Origin: Desulfarculus sp.
GTDB lineage: Bacteria > Desulfobacterota > Desulfarculia > Desulfarculales > Desulfarculaceae
Length of the DNA: 40,460 nt
Assembly (NCBI GenBank): GCA_016218705.1
Contig: JACRDC010000030.1
Location: forward strand, 1-40,460
Direction of reading: 5' to 3'
Below the pieces are notes generated by a model. That model was not told the DNA's origin, did no database searches, and saw nothing but the letters and a program-made list of their open reading frames with translations. Positions 34,323 through 40,460 of this stretch are shown one piece after another. Made by a program: the position numbers and the translations under genes. The stretch's first letter is position 1. Every line of letters starts with the position of its first letter.

Positions 34323-35141
34323 ATGGACCCCGTGGTATTCAGACTGCGCGTCTTCCTGGTGGTGATGCTGGCCGTCATGGTCACGGGCGCCGTGGCCGTG
34401 ATGCAGGTGGAAAAGCTGTCGCCCCTGGACGCGCTGTATTACACCGTGGTCACCATCACCACCGTGGGTTACGGCGACATCCATCCCCAAACCCCCGCCG
34501 GCAAGATGCTGGCCATGCTGCTGATTCTGGGCGGGGTGGGCTGCTTCACCGGGCTGGTGGCCAACGGCACCGAGCTCTTGGTCAGCCGGCGGGCCAAAAT
34601 GTTGCGCCAGCAAAAGCAGAACGTGGTCATCGGGGTGTTCTTCGCCGAGCTGGGCACCGACCTCTTGGCCCGCTGCGCGGGCCTGGACCCCAACCTGGAG
34701 CGTCTGCGGCCACGGCTGTTGGTCACCGGCCACTGGAAGGACCAGGACTTCGATCAGGCCCTGGCCGACCTGTCCGGAATGGGCTTGGGGCTCAACCTGG
34801 AAGGGTACGATTTGGGCCAATTGCGGGAGTTCCTGGCCGGCAAGAGCGACCTGATCCTGCGCCTGTTGGAGAACCCCAGCCTGCTGGAGCACGAGGCCTT
34901 CACTGACCTGTTGCGCTCGGTGTTCCACCTGCGCGACGAGCTGGCCCACCGCCGCGACCTCACGTTCCTGAGCCCGGCCGACCGCGCCCACCTCACCGGC
35001 GACATGCAGCGGGCCTACCTGCTCTTGGTGGGCCAATGGCTGCCCTACCTGCGCCACCTTAAGGAGGCCTACCCCTACCTGTTCTCCCTGGCGGTGCGCC
35101 TCAACCCCTTCCGCGAAAACGCCCACGCCGAGATAGATTGA
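34323..35141 (+). CDS. Two-TM potassium channel with unusual C-terminal domain
   Basis: A 272-residue protein. TM1 is at ~8-28, the pore helix and selectivity filter TITTVGYGD at 44-52, and TM2 at ~63-85. The filter TVGYGD is that of K+-selective channels, so a tetramer in the cytoplasmic membrane is expected. Unlike most bacterial two-TM channels it has no RCK/TrkA-N domain. The cytoplasmic part (~90-272) is rich in Leu and charged residues (for example LGQLREFLAGKSDLILRLLE) and is not recognised. ATG 34323 has AAGGAG 6 nt upstream. Confidence 0.85.
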   Translation: MDPVVFRLRVFLVVMLAVMVTGAVAVMQVEKLSPLDALYYTVVTITTVGYGDIHPQTPAGKMLAMLLILGGVGCFTGLVANGTELLVSRRAKMLRQQKQNVVIGVFFAELGTDLLARCAGLDPNLERLRPRLLVTGHWKDQDFDQALADLSGMGLGLNLEGYDLGQLREFLAGKSDLILRLLENPSLLEHEAFTDLLRSVFHLRDELAHRRDLTFLSPADRAHLTGDMQRAYLLLVGQWLPYLRHLKEAYPYLFSLAVRLNPFRENAHAEID

Positions 35142-35153
35142 CCATCCTCGGCC

Positions 35154-36014
35154 TCAGCGCTGCAAGGCCGCTGGCCCCTGGCGCAGGAAGCTCTCGGCGT
35201 CTTGCCGGCCCAGGTCAAAGGCCTCCTGGATGGCCTGGGGGTTGGTGTAGTCCCACTTGGAGATGCCCACGGGACGCGAGGGCTGCAAATAGGTGACGCC
35301 TGGGTGGCCGGTCAACAGGCTGGGGGGATAGCGCCGGCTTAGCAGCACCAGAGTGGGCCCCTCCCCCGGCCGGATGGCCAAGAGCGGCACATTGTCCACC
35401 AGGCCGCCGTCCAGCACCACGCCGCCCTGGCGGTACATGGGGGGCACGATGGGCGGCGTGCAGGAGGAGGCCAGGATCAGTTCCGCCAGTTCCGGCGGCC
35501 CCGCGCAGTCGGCGGCCAGCACCAACTCGGGCCGGAAGCCCAGCCTGGCCGCGAAGCGGGGGTGCAGGGGCGCCCGCAAACGCTTTTCCAGGGCATAGGC
35601 CCCGAAGCCCAGGAGCACCCCGGCCACGGCCCCGGCCCAGCGCGGCGGCCTGGCCAGAAGCACCCGCACCTGGGGTCCCTGCCGCAGCCGCTCCCAGGCC
35701 GCCTGGTCGAATATTTTCAGGATGCCCCGGCGATAGATGCCCAGGTGGGGGAATACCGGCCCGCCCCGCCAGAGGTTGGCTGGGTAGCAGTTGCGGAGGT
35801 TGTGGCCCATGGCCTCCCGGGCGTAGGCCATGGCCTGCTCCAGGCGTCCGCTGAAGAGCACACAGGCGATGTAGGCGCCGGCGCTCACCCCCGCCACCAC
35901 CCGGGGCCTTAGCCCCAGGGCCGGGGCCGCCACCTGCCAAAAGCCGGCCTGCCACACGCAGCGGTTGCCACCGCCGGCGAACACCACCGCGGGGTAAGGC
36001 CCCTGGCCAGTCAT
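35154..36014 (-). CDS. Patatin-like phospholipase
   Basis: A 286-residue serine lipase/acyl hydrolase of the patatin family (RssA-like). The catalytic dyad is visible: GVSAG with S44 and LDGGLVDN with D202. An oxyanion glycine loop FAGGGNRC precedes it (residues 12-19). A hydrophobic stretch (WAGAVAGVLLGFGAYAL) near residue 126-142 may make it membrane-associated. ATG 36014 is preceded by GGAGG; the longer upstream frame is unsupported. It is convergent with the channel gene, 12 nt apart, with no terminator between them. Confidence 0.87.
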   Translation of the reverse strand: MTGQGPYPAVVFAGGGNRCVWQAGFWQVAAPALGLRPRVVAGVSAGAYIACVLFSGRLEQAMAYAREAMGHNLRNCYPANLWRGGPVFPHLGIYRRGILKIFDQAAWERLRQGPQVRVLLARPPRWAGAVAGVLLGFGAYALEKRLRAPLHPRFAARLGFRPELVLAADCAGPPELAELILASSCTPPIVPPMYRQGGVVLDGGLVDNVPLLAIRPGEGPTLVLLSRRYPPSLLTGHPGVTYLQPSRPVGISKWDYTNPQAIQEAFDLGRQDAESFLRQGPAALQR

Positions 36015-36314
36015 GATTGATCCCCCTCCAGGCATGCGTCTGTCCTGATTGTAGTCTGAACCATCCTCAAGGCAAGCGGCCCCGCCGGTCACGAAAGGCT
36101 ATTTTTGGGGGGCCGCCGCATGATGGTCAAGCCACCGATAAGCCGGCCCAGCCCCGCGTCCCATGGCTAATATATTTAATTTTCACAGGGTTTTTATCCA
36201 AGCCCTCCAGCGTCCCGCCAGGGGCGCGCCCCGGAGGGGGCCAATTTTTGCTTGAAAAAAAATAACGCATTGATATTCTAGGGTTGACTCAGGTAAAGAA
36301 AAGGACTCGCTTCG
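36015..36314. promoter_or_regulatory. Intergenic region with promoter of the RNA-binding protein gene
   Basis: Divergent region between the patatin gene and the RRM gene. The RRM promoter is well formed: TTGAAA (36252-36257), a 16-nt spacer and TATTCT (36274-36279), with an extended -10 TGA directly before it. This leaves a leader of about 30 nt containing AAGGA (36301-36305). The remaining part is AT-rich around 36170-36200, with no gene. Confidence 0.55.
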
Positions 36315-36560
36315 ATGAATATCTATGTCGGCAATCTTCCGTTCAGCACCACTGATAACGATCTTCGCGACCTCTTCAGCCAAGTTGGCGGCGTGATCTC
36401 CGCTCGGGTCATTACCGACCGCGAGACCGGCCGGTCCCGTGGCTTTGGCTTCGTGGAGATGGGCTCCAAGGACGAGGCCCAGGAGGCCATCCAGCGCTTC
36501 CACGGCTACAACATGGGCGGTCGCAACCTGACCGTCAACGAGGCCAAGCCCCGGCGGTAA
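36315..36560 (+). CDS. RNA-binding protein with one RRM domain
   Basis: An 81-residue protein that is a single RNA-recognition motif. RNP2 is IYVGNL (3-8) and RNP1 is RGFGFVEM (42-49), with the aromatic residues that stack on RNA bases. Such short RRM proteins are common in Desulfobacterota and cyanobacteria, where some are cold-induced; a glycine-rich tail is absent here, and the end is a basic KPRR. ATG 36315 has AAGGA 9 nt upstream, and the gene has its own promoter and terminator. Confidence 0.93.
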   Translation: MNIYVGNLPFSTTDNDLRDLFSQVGGVISARVITDRETGRSRGFGFVEMGSKDEAQEAIQRFHGYNMGGRNLTVNEAKPRR

Positions 36561-36648
36561 GGCCTGTATGCCCGCTTGACCGCGTGGCAAAATAAACCCG
36601 GTAGGTTAGGGAACTTTTTCTCCGTTTTGTTCAGGAAGCCTGGGTCGC

Positions 36649-36682
36649 AGAGGGTCGGAGCCAACTCCGGCCCTCTTGCTTT
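36649..36682 (+). terminator. Terminator of the RRM gene
   Basis: A 12-bp stem with one T-G pair: AGAGGGTCGGAG (36649-36660) and CTCCGGCCCTCT (36665-36676), loop CCAA, followed by TGCTTT. About 90 nt after the stop codon. Confidence 0.75.
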
Positions 36683-36805
36683 GTGGGCCTGCCAGGTTGA
36701 GCAAGGTTTCCCCGGCCCGGACCAGGGGCATTGACGCCGCCCCAACCCGTGCCTTATGCTGGGGCGATCCCATCACCTCGGCTCCACTGCCCAACGAGGC
36801 CGCCC

Positions 36806-38395
36806 ATGCCCGCATATTTCGCCTTGATGTTGCACTCCCACATGCCCTACTGCCGCAAGTCCGGGGTCTGGCCGGCCGGCGAGGAGTGGCTTTTCGAGGC
36901 CATGAACGAGACCTACATCCCCCTACTGTTGATGCTGCGCCGGCTTCTGTACTCGGGGATAAGGCCTCAGATCATGATCGGCGTGGCGCCGGTGCTGGCC
37001 GAGCAGTTGGCCGACCCCTATATGAAGGACCGCTTCAGCGAATACATGGAGGGCCTGATCTGGCGCGCCCGCCAGGACCTGGAGCGCCTCCAGGGCCACG
37101 ACGCCCAGCAGAGGGCGGCGGCCTACTGGCTGGAGCTCTACGAGGAACACCACCGGGCCTTTTACCAGGACTTCCACCGCGACATCCTAGGCACCCTCAA
37201 ATGGCTGCGCGACGAGGGCGTGGTGGAGCTCCTGACCTCGGCGGCCACCCACGGCTTTTTGCCGCTATTGGAGTGCGACTCCTCGCTCAAGGCCCAGGTG
37301 CGCCTGGGGGTGCGGACCTTTCGCCAGCACCTGGGCGGCGAGCCGGCCGGCTTCTGGCTGCCCGAGTGCGCCTACCGCCCGGCCCAATGGTCCGACCGCC
37401 TGGGGCGCGAGCGCCCGGCCGTGGACCATTGGCTGGCCCAGGAGGGGCTCAAGTATTTCTTCGTGGAGGACGTGGGCCTGACCAGGGCCCAGTGGCTGGA
37501 GGACGCCCAGCAGGGTGCGCCCAGCACCTTGCAGGGGTACCGCCTGCAATCGGGCCTGGCGGTTTTCGGCCGCGACCAGGCCACCGGACGGCAGGTCTGG
37601 TCGCCGGACCAGGGCTACCCCGGCGACCGGCGCTACCTGGAGTTTCACCAAAAGGACCCCCAGTCCGGCCTGCGCTACTGGCGGGTCAGCGGCGGCCCCC
37701 ACAAGGAGGTCTACGACCCCACGGCGGCCCGCGAGGCGGTGGCGGAGCATGCCCGCCACTTCGTGGAGCTCCTGCGAGGCCGGCTGGCCCCGGCCCAGCA
37801 AGAGCTGGCCGCGCCGGTGGTGGTGGCGCCCTATGACTGCGAACTCTTCGGCCACTGGTGGCACGAGGGGCCCCTGTTCCTGGAGCTGGTCTACCGCGAG
37901 TTGGCCCGCCAGACCCTGGTGGAGCCCATCGGCCTGGGCCGCTACCTTCAGCGCCACGGCCAGGGACTGGTCTCCATCCGCATGCCGGCCAGCACCTGGG
38001 GGCTGAACAGCGACTTCACGGTCTGGCAGAACCCGGAGCACGGCTGGCTCTGGCCTTATCTCAACGCCACGTCCCGGGAGATGGAAGACCTCCTGGCCAT
38101 GCTGGAGGCCCAGGGGCTGCCCCGGGACCGGCGGGGCGAGCGTATCCTAAGCCAACTGGGACGGGAGCTCTTGCTGATGCAGGGCAGCGACTGGCCCTTC
38201 CTGCTCTTCACCGCCCAGGCCAAGGAATACGCCAACCAGCGCTTCCACCACCACCACCAGCGCTTCCGCAGGCTGATGTGGGCGGCCCGCGACCTAAGCG
38301 ACCACGCCCGCCTGGCCGAGCAGGACCTGGCCCAGATGGAGGACGTGGACTGCCCCTGGCCCGAGATGGACTACCGAATCTTCAAAAAAATATAG
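36806..38395 (+). CDS. Glycoside hydrolase family 57 protein (glucan branching enzyme type)
   Basis: A 529-residue GH57 enzyme; length and motifs match the branching-enzyme / DUF1957 branch. Motif 1 is HSHMPYCR (10-17). The nucleophile region is GFWLPECAYRP (182-192; E187) and the acid/base region is PYDCELFGHWWHEGP (342-356; D344). A C-terminal helical domain follows (HHHHQRFRRLMWAAR). It would act on alpha-1,4-glucans in the cytoplasm, forming or rearranging alpha-1,6 branches of glycogen. ATG 36806 has GAGG about 7 nt upstream and begins with the conserved strand YFALMLHSHMPY; the longer upstream frame is unsupported. No other glycogen genes are in the window. Confidence 0.88.
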   Translation: MPAYFALMLHSHMPYCRKSGVWPAGEEWLFEAMNETYIPLLLMLRRLLYSGIRPQIMIGVAPVLAEQLADPYMKDRFSEYMEGLIWRARQDLERLQGHDAQQRAAAYWLELYEEHHRAFYQDFHRDILGTLKWLRDEGVVELLTSAATHGFLPLLECDSSLKAQVRLGVRTFRQHLGGEPAGFWLPECAYRPAQWSDRLGRERPAVDHWLAQEGLKYFFVEDVGLTRAQWLEDAQQGAPSTLQGYRLQSGLAVFGRDQATGRQVWSPDQGYPGDRRYLEFHQKDPQSGLRYWRVSGGPHKEVYDPTAAREAVAEHARHFVELLRGRLAPAQQELAAPVVVAPYDCELFGHWWHEGPLFLELVYRELARQTLVEPIGLGRYLQRHGQGLVSIRMPASTWGLNSDFTVWQNPEHGWLWPYLNATSREMEDLLAMLEAQGLPRDRRGERILSQLGRELLLMQGSDWPFLLFTAQAKEYANQRFHHHHQRFRRLMWAARDLSDHARLAEQDLAQMEDVDCPWPEMDYRIFKKI

Positions 38396-38421
38396 CCCCT
38401 CAACCGCCGAGGAACTGGCCC

Positions 38422-38787
38422 ATGATTAAACTGAAGAGGGCCTACGAGCCGCCCACCGCCGATGACGGCGCCCGCTACCTGGTAGACCGCCTGTGGCCCC
38501 GGGGCCAGTCCAAGGCCAGTCTTGGGATCGAGGCCTGGCTCAAGGATTTATCGCCCAGCGCCGAGTTGCGCCGCTTTTTTTGCCACGACCCCGGGCTGTG
38601 GGACCAGTTCCAGGAGCGCTACCGCCAGGAGCTGGGCGACCCGGCCAAGGCCCCGGCCCTGGAGGCCCTGGCGCGACAGGCCCGCCAGGGCGCCGTGACC
38701 CTGATCTACGCGGCCAAGGACACCGAGCGCAACAACGCCCTGGTCCTGGCCCAGGAGCTGAAGGCCCGTCTGGGCCAGGGCCGATAA
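38422..38787 (+). CDS. DUF488 family protein
   Basis: A 121-residue protein with the DUF488 signatures: RYLVDRLWPRGQSK near the N-terminus, FFCHDPGLWDQFQERYRQEL in the middle and VTLIYAAKDTERNNALVL near the end. The family is widespread and cytoplasmic, but no function is firmly established. ATG 38422 has GAGGA 8 nt upstream, 26 nt after the GH57 stop, so it may be cotranscribed. Confidence 0.85.
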   Translation: MIKLKRAYEPPTADDGARYLVDRLWPRGQSKASLGIEAWLKDLSPSAELRRFFCHDPGLWDQFQERYRQELGDPAKAPALEALARQARQGAVTLIYAAKDTERNNALVLAQELKARLGQGR

Positions 38788-38818
38788 AGAAACCCGGCAC
38801 GATCTGTGGTAGCCTTTC

Positions 38819-38860
38819 GGCGGCGGGGCGTCCGGCCCCGCGCCGCCTACTTTAATTTTG
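38819..38860 (+). terminator. Hairpin with T-rich tail between DUF488 and Sel1 genes
   Basis: GGCGGC-GGGGC (38819-38829) pairs with GCCCC / GCCGCC (38835-38847), with a two-base bulge, followed by TACTTTAATTTT. It could end the GH57-DUF488 transcript, or act as a leader hairpin for the Sel1 gene, whose ATG is 22 nt downstream of the stem. Confidence 0.5.
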
Positions 38861-38868
38861 GTGAAGCC

Positions 38869-40113
38869 ATGACCACGAAAAGAACCCTGATGGCCATGCT
38901 GATGCTCATCTGCCTGGCCGCCCCGGCCCGGGCCGACCTGGCCGCCGGCGTGGAGGCCTACAGCCGGGGCGACTTCGTGCTGGCCATGCGAGAACTAAAA
39001 CCCCTGGCCCAGGCCGGCGGCGCCCAAGCCCAGGGGCTCGTTGGCAACATGTACTACGCCGGCCAGGGGGTGCCCCGCGACTACACCCAGGCCGCGTCCT
39101 GGTTTGCCAAGGCCGCTGGCCAAGGCCTGGCCACCGCCCAAGGCATCCTAGGGGTGATGTACGCCCAGGGCCAGGGGGTGCCCCAGGACCTGGCCCAGGC
39201 CCTGCACTGGTACCGCCTGGCCGCCGAGCAGGGCCTGGCCGAGGCCCAGTTCAGCCTGGGCGGCATGTTCGAGAAGGGCCAGGGTGTGCCCGCCGACCCC
39301 GCCCAGGCCGCCGAGTGGTACCGCAAGGCCGCGCTCCAAGACCTGGCCGACGCCCAGGTCAACCTGGGGGGCATGTATTTGCAGGGCCAAGGCCTGCCTC
39401 GGGATGTCAACGAGGCCCTCAAGTGGTTCCGCAAGGCCGCCGACCTGGGCGCCGCCGCCGCCCAGTACAACCTGGGGGTGATGTATCACCAGGGCCAGGG
39501 GGTCATCGTGGACCTGCCCGAGGCGGCGCGCTGGTTCGAAAAGGCCGCCCAGCAGGGCGACATCAAGGCCCAGTACGCCCTGGCCAACCTCTACTATCAG
39601 GGCGGCCCGGGGCTAGCCCAGAACCTCTTCGAGGCCCGCCGCTGGTTCACCCAGGCCGCCCAGTTGGGCCACGCCCAGGCCCAGTACAACCTGGGGGTGA
39701 TGCACGCCAGCGGCCAAGGTATGCCCCCCAACCATGCCGAGGCGGCCAAGTGGTACCGCATGGCCGCCGAGCAGGGCCTGGCCGAGGCCCAGTACAACCT
39801 GGGAGTGGCCTACTACGGCGGCGCCGGCCTGGCCCAGAGCCACGCCCAGGCCGCGGCCTGGTTCCAGAAAGCCGCCGAACAGGGCTATCCCCTGGCCATG
39901 TTTTATCTGGGTGACATGTACGACAAGGGCCTGGGCCTGGCCCAGGACGACCGGCAGGCCTACCTGTGGCTGAGCCTGGCCGCGGCCCGGCTGACCGGCC
40001 CGGGCCAGCAAAAAACCCTAGCCCGGCTCAACGCCCTGTCGGGCAAGATTCCGCCCGAGCAACTCTGGCGCCTCCAGGAGCGGATCAGGCTGTGGCAGCC
40101 CAAGGAGCCTTAA
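38869..40113 (+). CDS. Secreted Sel1-repeat (TPR-like) protein
   Basis: A 414-residue protein with a signal peptide (MTTKRTLMAMLMLICLAAPA, cleavage probably after ARA) followed by nine consecutive ~36-residue Sel1-like repeats. Each repeat has the form LGxMYxxGQGVxxDxxxAxxWxxKAAxQGxAxAQ, and a C-terminal cap follows (SLAAARLTGPGQQ). Sel1 repeats form a helical solenoid used for protein-protein contacts, commonly in periplasmic or outer-membrane assembly and signalling. GGTGA lies before ATG 38869; the upstream extension is unsupported. The repeats are diverged enough that no recent expansion is evident. Confidence 0.9.
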   Translation: MTTKRTLMAMLMLICLAAPARADLAAGVEAYSRGDFVLAMRELKPLAQAGGAQAQGLVGNMYYAGQGVPRDYTQAASWFAKAAGQGLATAQGILGVMYAQGQGVPQDLAQALHWYRLAAEQGLAEAQFSLGGMFEKGQGVPADPAQAAEWYRKAALQDLADAQVNLGGMYLQGQGLPRDVNEALKWFRKAADLGAAAAQYNLGVMYHQGQGVIVDLPEAARWFEKAAQQGDIKAQYALANLYYQGGPGLAQNLFEARRWFTQAAQLGHAQAQYNLGVMHASGQGMPPNHAEAAKWYRMAAEQGLAEAQYNLGVAYYGGAGLAQSHAQAAAWFQKAAEQGYPLAMFYLGDMYDKGLGLAQDDRQAYLWLSLAAARLTGPGQQKTLARLNALSGKIPPEQLWRLQERIRLWQPKEP

Positions 40114-40240
40114 TACAAATTTAATGACAATCATACAGTATTGGGTTGTTGCCCCTTGATCCGGGCATCCTCTGGCCGGTGGCTTTGGTTTTCTGGCCGC
40201 CCAAGCCCCGTGTCCCGCTCTTAGCCCGGCCATTCCTAGG
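40114..40240. other. Non-coding spacer after the Sel1 gene
   Basis: A short AT-rich stretch (40113-40150) follows the stop codon, then GC-rich sequence with no gene. No clear terminator or promoter could be assigned by eye. Confidence 0.4.
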
Positions 40241-40243
40241 GCA

Positions 40244-40460
40244 CCGGCAGGGGGCTGCTATGATCCAACACGGCAAGGAATACGGGATACCCGCGGCCCC
40301 TGCCCACGCCAGGGCGGAAAGTCCACCCCGCGCCGGCACCCGCATCGGCAAAGCCAGTATGGCCGGGCGGCTCTAGCGGGACACAAAAAGAAACCGCTTA
40401 GTTTTCCTTGGACCGCCTATACCGTAAGGGCTGTACCCAGAGGAAACCTGTCGAGAAAAC
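40244..40460 (+). ncRNA. Possible structured RNA, 5' part, cut by window end
   Basis: Non-coding sequence rich in pairings: GGCAGGGG (40248-40255) with CCCCTGCC (40297-40304) enclosing CGGG/CCCG; GCCA/TGGC (40353-40362); and AGCGG/CCGCT around an A-rich loop (40375-40398). Three segments recall the conserved core of RNase P RNA in order and spacing: GGAAAGTCC (40316-40324), ACACAAAAAGAAACCGC (40381-40397) and GTAAGGG (40424-40430). Several universally conserved positions differ, so the identity is open. A riboswitch is another possibility. Confidence 0.3.

Noticed and set aside
38869-40113. DNA-level tandem repeat array
   Set aside because: The periodic pattern is explained by nine Sel1 protein repeats; the units differ at many bases, so it is not a recent DNA duplication.
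40146-40376. 76-codon plus-strand frame near the right edge
   Set aside because: No recognisable similarity, a Pro/Arg/Ala-rich product and overlap with a strongly base-paired region make a protein unlikely.

Overview
The window is about 40 kb of GC-rich chromosome from an anaerobic bacterium, most likely a Desulfobacterota (deltaproteobacterial sulfate-reducer or syntroph) lineage. This rests on gene content: a selenocysteine-containing HdrA-type flavoprotein beside a Wood-Ljungdahl MetF, a complex I operon with extra ferredoxin and antiporter subunits, a cytoplasmic molybdopterin oxidoreductase, and acyl-CoA, CoA-transferase and CoA-ligase genes. There are no tRNA, rRNA, CRISPR or recognisable transposase genes.

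Layout. (1) 1-1805, minus strand: metF followed by an hdrA-like gene that runs off the left edge. hdrA has an in-frame TGA at 698-700 that reads best as selenocysteine. (2) 2375-4189, plus strand: a phenylacetate-CoA-ligase-family enzyme and a double-ACT protein. (3) 4267-5289, minus: a tandem GAF protein with its own terminator. (4) 5710-24095, minus: one long respiratory cluster. In transcription order it is nuoA, B, C, a DmsB-type ferredoxin gene, nuoE, nuoF, a short nuoG, nuoD, H, I, J, K, an MrpD-like antiporter, a small membrane protein, a NuoL-like antiporter, nuoM and nuoN. A molybdopterin oxidoreductase and a second DmsB-type ferredoxin follow. The NADH module resembles that of bifurcating hydrogenases, NuoG lacks its molybdopterin-fold domain, and there are four antiporter-like subunits, so this is a non-canonical complex I. 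(5) 24096-24809: an AT-rich stretch upstream of nuoA with six exact copies of TGCACAA/TTGTGCA. (6) 24810-27595: thioredoxin 2 (minus), then a TetR regulator and a CoA-transferase (plus). (7) 27596-29596: terminators, a long inverted repeat and a large acyl-CoA dehydrogenase (minus). (8) 29798-36014: a YhhN-family membrane protein (plus), a periplasmic binding protein plus hybrid histidine kinase pair (minus), a two-TM potassium channel (plus) and a patatin-like lipase (minus). (9) 36315-40113, plus: an RRM RNA-binding protein, a GH57 glucan branching-type enzyme, a DUF488 protein and a nine-repeat Sel1 protein. (10) 40114-40460: non-coding; its last 220 bases look like the 5' part of a structured RNA cut off by the window edge.

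How the parts fit: metF/hdrA belong to C1 and electron-bifurcation metabolism. The CoA-ligase, CoA-transferase and acyl-CoA dehydrogenase belong to carboxylic-acid oxidation. The reducing equivalents would be handled by the modified complex I and, possibly, by the co-oriented molybdoenzyme. The right-hand third is mostly housekeeping, sensing and carbohydrate-storage genes with no obvious link to the respiratory cluster.
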